From Synechococcus sp. CBW1002 (GTDB taxonomy: Bacteria > Cyanobacteriota > Cyanobacteriia > PCC-6307 > Cyanobiaceae): a stretch of DNA of 64,000 nt. Below, one piece after another: positions 25,137-32,840 of the stretch (position 1 is the first letter of the stretch; each line of letters opens with the position of its first letter). The notes beneath the pieces are model-generated. The model was not told the origin of the DNA. It ran no database searches and was given only the letters and a program-made list of their open reading frames with translations. Both the position numbers and the translations under genes were made by a program. The stretch is from NCBI RefSeq assembly GCF_015840915.1, contig NZ_CP060398.1, forward strand, positions 496,001 through 560,000, written 5' to 3'.

Positions 25137-26786
25137 ATGGACATGCCGATCGACATGCCCCCCGACAAGCGAACACGCCAGGCCCAGCGACTGGTGTGGA
25201 TCGCGGCCGGGGTTTTCCTGGTGGTGGGCCTGCTGCTGCAGTGGTGGCGCCTGAGCGTGCTCACCGCCTCCTACGACCAGGGGATCTTCCTGCAGGTGCT
25301 CCACAACGGCTGGAGGGGCCATCCCTTCGAGAGCACCCTTTCCTCGCAGCTCTCCACCAACGTGGTGCACGGCGACGAACTGCCGGCGGTGGGTTACCAC
25401 CGGCTGGGCCAGCACTTCACGCCCGTGCTGGCCCTCTGGATTCCGCTGGTGGCGCTGCTGGGGCCGTGGGCACTGCCGCTGGTGCAGGTGAGCCTGGTCT
25501 GCGGCGCCGGTCTGCTGCTGCACCGGCTCGCCCTGCTGCGGCTCGAGCCGGCCCTGGCGGCCCTGATCACCTGCAGCTTCTACGGCGCCAACGCGGTGAT
25601 CGGCCCCACCTGGGGCAACTTCACCGACCTCTGCCAGTTGCCGCTGCTGTTTTTCCTGCTGCTGCTGGGGCTGGAGCGGCGTTGCCGCTGGCAGATCCTG
25701 CTGGCCGCAGCGGCCATGCCCCTGGTGCGGGAGGACACCGGGGTGCTGCTGGTGGGCGTGGGGATCTGGCTGGCGGTGCGGCAGCGGCAGCGCTGGCCCC
25801 TGGCCCTGGCCCTGGCGGCCTGGGGCGGGGGCTGGGTGGTGCTCGTGACCAATGTGCTGATGCCGCTGTTCAGCGAGGACACCTCCCGCCGCTTCATGGT
25901 GGAGAACTTCGGCCAGTACATCGGCGATCGCGACCAGGCCAGCAGCCTGCAGGTGCTGCTGCTGGTGCTGCGCCAGCCCCTGATCCTGCTGCGGGAGCTG
26001 GTGAGCCCCCCTCTGGACACACTGCGCTATCTGCTGGTCCAGACCCTGCCGCTGGCCCTGGTGCCGCTGGTGTCGATCGACGCCTGGCTGTTGATGGGCC
26101 TGCCGCTGCTGGGGCTGCTGCTGGCCCAGGGCACGAACAACCCCCTCTCGATCAACCTCCGCTACACGTTCCTGGTGGTGCCTGGCCTGTTCAGCGGCAC
26201 CGTGTACTGGTGGCAGAACCACGGCGGGCTGTTCCACCGGCGGCGGTTCCGGGCCGTCTGGATCGGTGCGATCGGCCTGTCGCTGCTGCTCACGGTAGTG
26301 GCCAACCCCAACCGCAGCCTCTCCTTCCTGATCCCGGACAGCATCCAGCCGTGGGTGCATCAGGCGCCATGGGAGAAGTGGAGCCACGGCCAGGCGGCCC
26401 GCCGCGCCCTGGCCGTGATCCCCGCCGATGCCTCCGTGGCGGCGAACACCCCGCTCGTGCCCTTGCTGGCTCGCCGTGAAGCCTTGGTGCGCTTCCCCTA
26501 TGCCCAGGCCTACCGCGACCGGCAGGGGAGGGAGCAGCCCGTGGAGTGGATCGCCGTGGATCTCGACTGGCTGCAGCGCTACGGAGCGGCCTTCGCGGGG
26601 GACCGGCAGCAATACCGCAAGGCCGTGAAACGGGTGCAGCAGATGCTCGAGAAGGGCACCTACGGCATCCGTGCCCTCGATGACGGCGTGGTGGTGTTGG
26701 AACGAGGAGCCCCCACCCGCAAAGGGGACAGGCAAGACATCAAGACGTTCCTCCGAACAGGGGAATCCGGAACAACGCCGGACTGA
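25137..26786 (+). CDS. DUF2079 polytopic membrane protein
   Basis: 549 residues from ATG 25137. About eleven membrane segments fill residues 20-390. Motifs of the DUF2079 family are visible: ASYDQGIFLQVLHN, GYHRLGQHFTPVLAL and PLVREDTGVLLVGVG. The soluble C-terminal part (VIPADASVAANTPLVPLLARRE) resembles the extracytoplasmic domain of related glycosyltransferase-like proteins. The function is unknown, but the GT-C-like architecture and the upstream GT39 gene suggest surface-glycan work. Confidence 0.82.
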   Translation: MDMPIDMPPDKRTRQAQRLVWIAAGVFLVVGLLLQWWRLSVLTASYDQGIFLQVLHNGWRGHPFESTLSSQLSTNVVHGDELPAVGYHRLGQHFTPVLALWIPLVALLGPWALPLVQVSLVCGAGLLLHRLALLRLEPALAALITCSFYGANAVIGPTWGNFTDLCQLPLLFFLLLLGLERRCRWQILLAAAAMPLVREDTGVLLVGVGIWLAVRQRQRWPLALALAAWGGGWVVLVTNVLMPLFSEDTSRRFMVENFGQYIGDRDQASSLQVLLLVLRQPLILLRELVSPPLDTLRYLLVQTLPLALVPLVSIDAWLLMGLPLLGLLLAQGTNNPLSINLRYTFLVVPGLFSGTVYWWQNHGGLFHRRRFRAVWIGAIGLSLLLTVVANPNRSLSFLIPDSIQPWVHQAPWEKWSHGQAARRALAVIPADASVAANTPLVPLLARREALVRFPYAQAYRDRQGREQPVEWIAVDLDWLQRYGAAFAGDRQQYRKAVKRVQQMLEKGTYGIRALDDGVVVLERGAPTRKGDRQDIKTFLRTGESGTTPD

Positions 26787-26821
26787 GGGCATCACCGACA
26801 CGAGAGCCGAACTCCCCTTCG

Positions 26822-27385
26822 ATGCGTCTGTTCCACCACGATGCACGCAGCCTCGGGCCCACCTCGCGCCACAGGACGCTGGAGGTGGCCTCGCAGGCCC
26901 TGGCCCTGACGGAGCAGGGGGATCGGATTCAGATGCCGAAGCAGCTCCAGGGGCTGTATCCGATGGTGACCCGCCATTTCAGGCGAGCAGGATTGGAGCC
27001 AACCCAGGACGTGATCTGGGGAATGGAACTGAGCCACACCGCCTGCCAGGGCATCCAGAGCCTCTCCTGCCACAGCTTCGGCCAGAAGGAGCACGAATTC
27101 TTTCCCGATCCGCAGCGCCTGGAGGCCACCAGGCTTCTGGCGAACAGAAGCAAGGTGATGCGGCTGGTCACGGAACTGGGCCTCTCCATGCCGGAAACCA
27201 TCTGCCTGAATCCAGACGATGCCACGGCAGAAGCAAGGATCCGTGCCTTTCCGATGCCCTGCTGGTTCCAGCCCGAGCGAACCAGCACGGACGCAGGGGT
27301 GCACTACCAGGGCCTATTAGAAGTCATCCTGATGGCTGTTTCTTCGCGGCTTCCTGTCACCCCAGCAGCCTCAGCAGACCCTTGA
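26822..27385 (+). pseudogene. 5' part of an ATP-grasp-like ligase gene, cut by the ISAs1-family element
   Basis: The native sequence runs from ATG 26822 to 27313 (about 164 residues). The remaining 23 codons and the stop are read from the IS. A pre-ATP-grasp-like region is followed by NRSKVMRLVTELGLSMPETI and FPMPCWFQPERTSTDAGVHY. This pattern (Lys, small-residue hinge, then P-x-x-x-K/Q-P and GV) resembles the start of an ATP-grasp fold. The catalytic C-terminal half is missing, so no enzyme can be made. ATP-grasp ligases join amino acids or peptides in RiPP and metabolite clusters. The identification is moderate. It lies 35 bp after the DUF2079 gene on the same strand. Confidence 0.5.
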
Positions 27386-28483
27386 TGTCGTGCGCGAGGG
27401 CAGCGATGGCCTCGGTGATCGACCAGATCCCATCGAGCCGCAGGGCATTGATCGCCAGGCTGCGGAGGGTGGCCAGGATCTGGACGCCGTTGTCCTCCCG
27501 GTAGCGGTGGCCGTCTTCCGGTAGCGCCACATCGCGCACCCAGTGCCAGCTGTTCTCAATCGACCACCGGTCTCTGACGTGCCGCAACAGGGCCTTGGCT
27601 CCGGTTCGCAGACTCGAGACGTAGTAACGGGTCTCATCCGTCGGCTTGCCATCACGGATGCCGTGGCTGCGCACGGCGATGATCGTGGCGCTGCCCGGCC
27701 ACTGCTCCACCACCCACTCCGGTGCGGGCATCGCCCGCAGGGTCCAGGTGATGTCACGGCCCCGTTTCACTTCCCGTCTGCTGGTGCGCCACGGGATTCG
27801 CCGGCCATAGGTGAGCCGGTCTCTGATCAGCCGAAACCCCTTGCGGCGGCTGTGATTGACGGCGATCAGGAAGTCGGCGCCGCGCTGGGCGAGATAGAGG
27901 AAAAAGGGCGGTTCGCCTGTAGCGCGTCGGCCTGCACCAGCACACCCTCAAGCTCCACCGCCTCCAGCAGCTGGCGCAGCGCCTGGATTTCGCCACCGGT
28001 ATCGGTGGCGTAGGTGGTCTGGGCGATCGCCACGCCCAGCGTCTGGGAGTACAGGCTCACCTGGGCAATGAACTTCGCTGCGCCAGAGGTGTTTTCAGCG
28101 ATGGAGCCCCGCAGCGTCTTGCCATCACAGACCAGGGTGTCGAGCCCCTCGGCCACGCCCGGCTGGGCCGCCATCCAGTCACGCAGGAGGGTTTCAAAGC
28201 CCGCCACATCCAGCTGGGCCAGCAGCAGCCGAAAGGTGGAGTCAGACGGCGACTTGCCGAAGTCAGTGCCCAACAGCTCGTTGAGCGTCTGCCGGTGGCG
28301 CTTTGCAAAACGCTCCATGCCCACCAGCGATCCCTGGCCGCTGAGGATCGCCAGGATGGCCACCAGCAGCATCCACCACTGGGGGAAGCGGATGCCGCGG
28401 CGCATCCGGCAGTCCGGCAGCACCAGGAGAAAGCTGATCAGATCGCCTGCTGCAGCAGGGTTGGCGGCGGGCTCAGAGGCCAA
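27357..28483 (-). CDS. ISAs1-family transposase split by a -1 frameshift
   Basis: Frame A runs from TTG 28483 to a stop at 27866 and frame B, one base back, ends at 27357. Read with a -1 shift at 27902 the product is 375 residues, the usual ISAs1 length. All three catalytic acids are present: Asp in LVCDGKTLRGS and in LVQADALQANRPF (frame A), and Glu in RWSIENSWHWVRDV (frame B). The switch falls directly on CCCTTTT read as C-CCT-TTT. Either this is programmed frameshifting or a one-base deletion inactivated the copy. The rest of both frames is undamaged. Confidence 0.78.
27902..27908 (-). promoter_or_regulatory. Slippery heptamer CCCTTTT at the transposase frame change
   Basis: On the minus strand the frame-A codons are CGC CCT TTT TCC. 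The seven bases C-CCT-TTT fit the X-XXY-YYZ rule for -1 slippage. After a shift the reading becomes CCT TTT TTC CTC TAT (PFFLY), restoring the full transposase. No downstream pseudoknot was established by eye. Confidence 0.5.
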
Positions 28484-28992
28484 GGGTCAAGAGCGGGTCC
28501 CGCGCAGGTCACCGTAGGCGGGGCGCCACCGCCAGACCTATTGGGACAGACTTCTAATAGACCCTGCCCCCTCACCAGATAGGCCTGGCGACCCAACAAG
28601 TTGGAGACCCTGTCGAGCCTTTCGAGATCGAGCTCAATCTCACTGCTGGTGGAGGTCCGGGCCCGATGACTGATCACATACCTTTCCAGCATCGCTTCAA
28701 AATACTGACTCCGCTGTTGGCTCAGCTCGTCGTCGGTGCTTCTGGTCACAAGGGCACGACTGATCAGCAGCACCAACGCAAAGGCTGTTGCAATTCCCAG
28801 AGCCTTCAGGTCTGATCTGTTGATACTCCCACCCTTGTCAATGATCTGCTTCTGCAAGGAGATCACAAAGGTGATGAACAGTGGTGGAACCAGTGAGCAA
28901 AGTCCGGAGTAGGTGACCTGCAGCGTAAGCCTCCAGGATCTCGGTCCACCGCTGCAGCTGTATAACCAGCGAACGTACCGAAACAGATTCAT
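28438..28992 (-). pseudogene. 5' part of an ABC transporter membrane-domain gene, cut by the ISAs1-family element
   Basis: The native part runs from ATG 28992 to 28561 (144 residues); the last codons and stop are IS-derived. It shows LFRYVRWLYSC, then two membrane segments (YSGLCSLVPPLFITFVISLQ and LKALGIATAFALVLLIS), and a charged loop ELSQQRSQYFEAMLERYV. This is the beginning of a type-1 ABC exporter membrane domain of the kind fused to an ATPase and often to a peptidase. The remaining helices and the nucleotide-binding domain are absent, so the gene is dead. It converges on the IS from the side opposite the ATP-grasp-like fragment. Confidence 0.65.
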
Positions 28993-29107
28993 CACCGTTC
29001 GGCGCGGCCGCTCTTGAAGCAGGATAGGTCCTCAAGGGCGGTTCTTCATCAGCCTTACCGCGTTTCGGGGACAAGACGGGGGTGGCCATATCAGTGAATC
29101 AAAACGA

Positions 29108-29140
29108 TGCCCCCGGCTGCCTTAGAGGCATCCGGGGGCT
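29108..29140 (-). terminator. Strong hairpin with a weak T-run after the 17-codon ORF
   Basis: On the minus strand GCCCCCGG-A-TGCC, loop TCTAA, GGCA-G-CCGGGGGC, then ATCGTTTTG. The stem has 12 pairs and one A-G mismatch. It is placed 56 bp after the small ORF stop and would end a short transcript. Confidence 0.65.
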
Positions 29141-29195
29141 CTCGCCGGGTCCGCTCTTGGCGCGGAACCGTTTGATCAAGGGGGTGGCGCCGCGA

Positions 29196-29249
29196 TCAGC
29201 CGGCGTTCTCCGCGATCAGCAGACCCTGGGTCGAACAACTGGGACTCAT
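29196..29249 (-). CDS. 17-codon ORF with very strong ribosome binding site
   Basis: The predicted peptide is MSPSCSTQGLLIAENAG, unlike any family I know. It is listed because GAGGAGGAGGTG (29253-29264) lies three bases before the ATG, with an ideal GGAGG spacing, and a terminator-like hairpin follows. An upstream CCCTCCTCC (minus strand, 29309-29317) can pair perfectly over 8 bp with GGAGGAGG of the binding site. The translation start could therefore be masked by structure. It could instead be a non-coding RNA. It lies upstream of the broken ABC gene on the same strand and might once have belonged to that cluster. Confidence 0.35.
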   Translation of the reverse strand: MSPSCSTQGLLIAENAG

Positions 29250-29308
29250 GGACACCTCCTCCTCGGGGATGGATGACAGCCGGCGATGCCTTCGGCGGAT
29301 ACTCTCCC

Positions 29309-29317
29309 GGAGGAGGG
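29309..29317 (-). promoter_or_regulatory. Anti-Shine-Dalgarno segment upstream of the 17-codon ORF
   Basis: Minus-strand CCCTCCTCC is complementary over 8 bases to GGAGGAGG within the ribosome binding site at 29253-29264, 44 bases away. It could form a masking stem. No known riboswitch class was recognised. Confidence 0.35.
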
Positions 29318-29361
29318 AACCTGCCACACCACTGCTGCCAGAACAGGTGAATTCTAGCCAA

Positions 29362-29391
29362 GAAAAAAGGTGCCCCGCTGAGGGACACCTT
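29362..29391 (-). terminator. Rho-independent terminator of psbD
   Basis: On the minus strand AAGGTGTCCC, loop TCAGC, GGGGCACCTT (10 pairs, one G-T), followed by a run of T (TTTTCTTGG). It starts 34 bp after the psbD stop, so psbD is monocistronic here. Confidence 0.88.
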
Positions 29392-29424
29392 GGATCGAGC
29401 AAATCCTGAAGCCTGGTGGAGGGA

Positions 29425-30480
29425 TCAGAGAGCGTTGCCGCGAGGCAAAACCTCTTCAGGGAAGACGAAGTTTTCGTGCGGCTGGTCGGCCGGGGCCATC
29501 CAGGCCCGCAGACCTTCATTCAGAAGGATGTTCTTCGTGTAGAAGGTCTCGAATTCGGGGTCCTCAGCGGCGCGGATCTCCTGCGACACGAAGTCGTAGG
29601 CACGCAGGTTGAGGGCCAGGCCGATGATGCCGATGCTGCTGGTCCACAGACCCATCACCGGCACGAACAGCATGAAGAAGTGCAGCCAGCGCTTGTTGGA
29701 GAAGGCGATCCCGAAGATCTGGCTCCAGAAGCGGTTGGCGGTGACCATCGAGTAGGTCTCCTCTTCCTGGGTGGGCTCGAACGCCTTGAAGGTGTTCGCC
29801 TGCTCGGAATCCTCAAACAGGGTGTTCTCCACCGTGGCGCCGTGGATGGCACAGAGCAGAGCACCGCCGAGGATGCCGGCCACTCCCATCATGTGGAAGG
29901 GATTCAGGGTCCAGTTATGGAAGCCCTGCAGGAACAGCAGGAAGCGGAAGATCGCCGCCACCCCGAAGGAGGGCGCGAAGAACCAGCTGCTCTGGCCCAG
30001 CGGGTACATCAGGAAGACACTGACGAACACCGCGATCGGACCGGAGAAGGCGATGGCGTTGTAAGGACGGATGCCCACCAGACGGGCGATCTCGAACTGA
30101 CGCAGCATGAAGCCGATCAGGGCAAAGGCGCCGTGCAGGGCCACGAACGGCCAGAGGCCACCGAGCTGAATCCAGCGCACGAAGTCGCCCTGCGCCTCGG
30201 GGCCCCAGAGCAGCAGCAGGCTGTGGCCCATGGCGTCAGCGGGGGTGCTGACGGCGGCGGTGAGGAAGTTGCAGCCCTCCAGATAGGAGCTGGCGATGCC
30301 GTGGGTGTACCAGGAGGTGGCGAAGGTGGTGCCGGTGAGCCAGCCGCCCAGCGCCAGGTAGGCGGTGGGGAACAGCAGCAGACCGGACCACCCCACGAAT
30401 ACGAAGCGGTCGCGCTTGAGCCAGTCATCGAGGACGTCGAACCATCCCCGCTGCGGCAGACGCCCTGCAGCGATCGTCAT
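29425..30480 (-). CDS. psbD: Photosystem II D2 protein, solo (non-psbC-linked) gene copy
   Basis: 351 residues from ATG 30480, full length. D2 forms the PSII reaction centre with D1 in the thylakoid membrane. Key residues are present, one lower than standard numbering: redox Tyr D at 159 (FLMYPLG), the P680 ligand His 196 (NPFHMMG), and iron/quinone-site His 213 (AIHGATVE) and His 267 (KRWLHFF). In cyanobacteria one psbD copy overlaps psbC. Here a terminator follows at once and there is no psbC, so this should be the second, light-stress-responsive copy (psbD2/psbDII). An HLR1-like site lies just upstream of the start. Confidence 0.97.
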   Translation of the reverse strand: MTIAAGRLPQRGWFDVLDDWLKRDRFVFVGWSGLLLFPTAYLALGGWLTGTTFATSWYTHGIASSYLEGCNFLTAAVSTPADAMGHSLLLLWGPEAQGDFVRWIQLGGLWPFVALHGAFALIGFMLRQFEIARLVGIRPYNAIAFSGPIAVFVSVFLMYPLGQSSWFFAPSFGVAAIFRFLLFLQGFHNWTLNPFHMMGVAGILGGALLCAIHGATVENTLFEDSEQANTFKAFEPTQEEETYSMVTANRFWSQIFGIAFSNKRWLHFFMLFVPVMGLWTSSIGIIGLALNLRAYDFVSQEIRAAEDPEFETFYTKNILLNEGLRAWMAPADQPHENFVFPEEVLPRGNAL

Positions 30481-30487
30481 AAAGGGC

Positions 30488-30505
30488 TTTACGAAGCTTT
30501 ACAAG
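30488..30505 (+). promoter_or_regulatory. HLR1-like RpaB-binding site in front of psbD
   Basis: TTTACGAAGCTTTACAAG matches the high-light regulatory element, two (G/T)TTACA(T/A)(T/A) units separated by two bases, at 16 of 18 positions. It lies 8-25 bp before the psbD start and reads on the plus strand. RpaB (encoded at 39261 in this window) is known to bind HLR1 at high-light genes. The position is so close to the ATG that it would be in the leader unless the transcript start is very short. No binding is shown. Confidence 0.5.
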
Positions 30506-30634
30506 CCCATCGTACGGGCCTCGCTGGCGAATCGCGCCCACTTTCGCTTCCCTTAAGAACCGGATGAGTACAAGCACTCAGTCTTCGGTTGGTGCTGGCG
30601 ATTCGCCAGAGTGGGCTTCCACCGATCCACGCGC

Positions 30635-30898
30635 GTGTACGTCGTCGAGCTGTCCCTGAAGCTGAGCCCCATGCCCGTCGCGGTGCAGCGCAAGGAGCTG
30701 GAGGCTGCCCAGGCTCTTTATGCCGAGGTGAAGCAGACCCTTGAAAGCGGCCAGCCACGGCTGCTTGAACTCCACTGCGAGAAGGAGGAGGACAAGCGCA
30801 TCAGCCTGCTGAGCAGCGAACTGGTGGCCGTGCAGATGTACGAGAAGTCGGCCACGGGCGGCGGTTCCCGGCGGCCGGGCTTCAGCTTCGAGGGCTGA
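30635..30898 (+). CDS. UPF0367 family protein
   Basis: 87 residues from GTG 30635 ([21 protein letters not shown]). The family is conserved in cyanobacteria; the pattern continues with [32 protein letters not shown] and a Gly-rich RRPGFSFEG tail. The function is unknown. It is divergent from psbD with a 154-bp shared upstream region, which contains the HLR1-like site. Confidence 0.88.
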   Translation: MYVVELSLKLSPMPVAVQRKELEAAQALYAEVKQTLESGQPRLLELHCEKEEDKRISLLSSELVAVQMYEKSATGGGSRRPGFSFEG

Positions 30899-30930
30899 AG
30901 CCCTTCACGTCCCCCCTGACCGCTGCACCG

Positions 30931-31644
30931 TTGCGCACCGAAGCCGACCACCCCAGCGGAGCAGAGCCGCCTCTGACTGTCGAGCGGCTGTGCTTCACCT
31001 GGCCGAATGGCCACGTGGCCCTGCAGCACTGCCAGCTCGTCATTCCCCGTCCGGGGCTCTGGATGTTGGTGGGCAGCAATGGCAGTGGCAAAAGCACGCT
31101 GCTGCGGCTGATTGCCGGCCTTCTGCAGCCCTCCGGCGGACAGATCCGGCGCCCCGACCGCACGGCACTGGTCTTCCAGAACCCTGACCACCAGCTATTG
31201 CTGCCCAGCTGTGGCAGTGATCTGCAGCTGGGGCTGCCCCAGGATCTCTCCTCGATCGAGCGCAGCGAGCGGGTGGAGCAAGCCCTGAAGCAGGTGGGAC
31301 TGGCCGGCATGGCCTCCCGGCCGATCCATACCCTCAGCGGCGGCCAGAAGCAGCGGTTGGCGATCGCCGGCGCCCTGGCCAGCGGTGCTCAGCTGCTGTT
31401 GCTGGACGAACCAACGGCATTGCTGGATCCAGACAGCCAACGTGGTGTGCTGGAGCTGATCCACAGCCTGTGCACCGGATCCGAGCCAAAGCTGACGGCA
31501 CTCTGGATCACCCACCGGCTGGAGGAACTGGCCGCCTGCAACGGCGCTGCCTTGGTGGAACAGGGCCATGCCGGCCCCTGGCAGAGCGGTGCAAGCCTGC
31601 GGCGCAGCCTTGCCCCCTTGCAAGGGGGCAAGGCTGCGGGGTAG
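30931..31644 (+). CDS. ABC transporter ATPase, energy-coupling-factor (CbiO/EcfA) type
   Basis: 237 residues from TTG 30931. Walker A is VGSNGSGKSTLLRL, the Q-loop FQNPDHQLLLPS is of the ECF type, the signature is LSGGQKQRLAIA, Walker B is LLLLDEPTAL and the switch His is in LWITHR. ECF ATPases drive uptake of vitamins or metal ions (Co, Ni). No T component or substrate-binding S component is adjacent, so its partners must be elsewhere. The last codons lie in a perfect 36-bp palindrome. Confidence 0.85.
   Translation: MRTEADHPSGAEPPLTVERLCFTWPNGHVALQHCQLVIPRPGLWMLVGSNGSGKSTLLRLIAGLLQPSGGQIRRPDRTALVFQNPDHQLLLPSCGSDLQLGLPQDLSSIERSERVEQALKQVGLAGMASRPIHTLSGGQKQRLAIAGALASGAQLLLLDEPTALLDPDSQRGVLELIHSLCTGSEPKLTALWITHRLEELAACNGAALVEQGHAGPWQSGASLRRSLAPLQGGKAAG
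31603..31638. repeat. Perfect 36-bp palindrome in the ATPase 3' end
   Basis: The left half is CGCAGCCTTGCCCCCTTG and the right half is its exact reverse complement, with no spacer. It is followed by the gene's stop at 31642-31644 and, 23 bp after the palindrome, by tRNA-Asn. RNA would form a long stem capped by TTGCAA. There is no T-run, so a role as a classic terminator is doubtful. Confidence 0.9.
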
Positions 31645-31660
31645 TTTCTCGTGGTCCCAA

Positions 31661-31732
31661 TCCTCGGTAGCTCAGCGGTAGAGCGGTCGGCTGTTAACCG
31701 ATTGGTCGCAGGTTCGAATCCCGCCCGGGGAG
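31661..31732 (+). tRNA. tRNA-Asn (GTT)
   Basis: A 72-nt cloverleaf. The acceptor stem TCCTCGG pairs with CCGGGGA (one T-G) and is followed by discriminator G. The D-arm starts AGCTCAGCGGTAGAGC and the anticodon loop CTGTTAA carries GTT. The T-arm is GCAGGTTCGAATCCCGC-like. CCA is not encoded. Confidence 0.97.
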
Positions 31733-31743
31733 TTGTTGTTCTG

Positions 31744-31772
31744 AAGCCGAAGCGTTTGCTTCGGCTTTTTTT
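31744..31772 (+). terminator. Rho-independent terminator after tRNA-Asn
   Basis: AAGCCGAAGC, loop GTTT, GCTTCGGCTT, continuing into a T-run. It starts 12 bases after the tRNA. The remaining 288 bp up to rpaA (31773-32060) show no ORF with coding signs; only a short inverted repeat TGTCCA/TGGACA near 31992-32011 was noted. Confidence 0.92.
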
Positions 31773-32060
31773 GGTCAGTCCCGCCGTGTCAAGTCCTGCC
31801 CAGCAGGGGCCGTCGGCCATGAAGCACTCCCTACAGCGGTCAGAGGTTCCGGGCACTGGTTCTCTGGGAGGATGGCGCCGCTTTCATTCAGCCACAACCG
31901 AAACTGCGACCCGGTCCCTTCCTTGCCTGTCGCAGGCCCCCCCGCCAGCGCCATCAACTCCGGGCAAGGATCCCTGACCGGATTCCAGTCGTGTCCAGTC
32001 CCTTTGGACAGGCTCCCGCTCCAGCGTTCTTCTGCAATCACCCACGCCTCCGCTCCATCC

Positions 32061-32840
32061 ATGAAGCCCTGCATCCTGCTGATCGAAGACGACAGCGACA
32101 TGCGTGAGCTGGTGGCCGGCCATCTGGAGCACAGCGGCTTTGACGTCCATCGCGCCGAGGACGGCATCAAGGGTCAGGCTCTGGCCGTCCAGGTCACCCC
32201 TGACGTGATCCTGCTGGATCTGATGCTGCCCAAGGTGGACGGCCTCACCCTCTGCCAGCGCCTGCGACGGGACGAGCGCACCGCCCGGATCCCGATCCTG
32301 ATGCTCACAGCTCTGGGTGGCATCAAGGACAAGGTGAGCGGCTTCAACTCCGGCGCCGATGACTACCTCACCAAGCCCTTTGATCTTGAGGAGCTGATGG
32401 TGCGGGTCAAGGCGCTGCTCCGCCGCACCGACCGTGCCCCCCTCTCCACCAAGCAGACCGAAATCCTCAGCTACGGCAGCCTGACCCTGGTGCCGGAGCG
32501 GTTTGAGGCGATCTGGTTCGATCAGCCGGTAAGGCTCACCCACCTCGAGTTCGAACTGCTGCACTGCCTGCTGCAGCGCCATGGCCAGACCGTCTCCCCT
32601 TCACTCATTCTCAAGGAGGTGTGGGGCTACGAGCCCGACGACGACATCGAAACCATTCGGGTGCACGTGCGCCATCTGCGCACCAAGCTTGAGCCAGATC
32701 CACGCAAGCCTCGCTTCATCAAGACTATCTATGGCGCCGGCTACTGCCTGGAGCTTCCCATCGGAGACCAGTTGCTGCAGGTCCAGGCACTGATCAATGA
32801 GACGCGGGAGCAGCGGCGCCAGGAACGGGCCTCGGCCTGA
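32061..32840 (+). CDS. rpaA: OmpR-family response regulator RpaA
   Basis: 259 residues from ATG 32061. The receiver domain (about 3-120) has the acidic pair ED-D, phospho-acceptor Asp53 ([12 protein letters not shown]), Thr/Ala switch and Lys in YLTKPF. A winged-helix DNA-binding domain follows ([48 protein letters not shown]). The linker [18 protein letters not shown] and C-terminal [14 protein letters not shown] match RpaA, the output regulator of the circadian clock under SasA. Its end overlaps holB on the opposite strand by 47 bp. The 328-bp upstream gap follows tRNA-Asn. Confidence 0.92.
   Translation: MKPCILLIEDDSDMRELVAGHLEHSGFDVHRAEDGIKGQALAVQVTPDVILLDLMLPKVDGLTLCQRLRRDERTARIPILMLTALGGIKDKVSGFNSGADDYLTKPFDLEELMVRVKALLRRTDRAPLSTKQTEILSYGSLTLVPERFEAIWFDQPVRLTHLEFELLHCLLQRHGQTVSPSLILKEVWGYEPDDDIETIRVHVRHLRTKLEPDPRKPRFIKTIYGAGYCLELPIGDQLLQVQALINETREQRRQERASA

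Larger units (their letters stand above)
27314..28560 (-). mobile_element. ISAs1-family insertion sequence (1247 bp), no target duplication seen
   Basis: Perfect 12-bp inverted ends CTATTAGAAGTC occupy 27314-27325 and, as the complement, 28549-28560. The length and the H-repeat-like transposase fit the ISAs1 family. The ten bases outside the left end (CTACCAGGGC) and outside the right end (ACCCTGCCCC) do not match. The expected 8-10-bp duplication is therefore absent, which points to deletion or recombination after insertion. Both flanking genes are truncated at the element and both run into its end as ...QGLLEV. Confidence 0.85.
28996..29424. other. 429-bp region between the ABC fragment and psbD
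   Basis: On the minus strand, from psbD towards the ABC fragment, it holds the psbD terminator (29362-29391) and a possible -10 box TAGAAT (29351-29356) without a convincing -35. Next come a complementary segment (29309-29317), a strong ribosome binding site with a 17-codon ORF (29196-29249), and a hairpin with a short T-run (29108-29140). The last 110 bp before the ABC fragment hold a frame starting at 29089, but no coding evidence supports it. Confidence 0.6.

Noticed and set aside
23429-26846. Two long minus-strand frames under the GT39 and DUF2079 genes
   Set aside because: Gln/His/Pro/Arg-rich shadows of clearly recognised membrane proteins on the plus strand.
27357-27770. Frame B of the ISAs1 transposase as an independent gene
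   Set aside because: It is the C-terminal catalytic part of the same transposase, in a -1 frame relative to frame A.
28838-29089. Minus-strand 83-codon frame starting MATPVLSPKRG
   Set aside because: It overlaps the recognisable ABC N-terminus in another frame and shows no family or ribosome binding site.
31872-32060. N-terminal extension of RpaA by 63 residues
   Set aside because: The receiver domain begins at ATG 32061 in the form known for RpaA; the extension is Pro/Ser-rich and lies in the leader.
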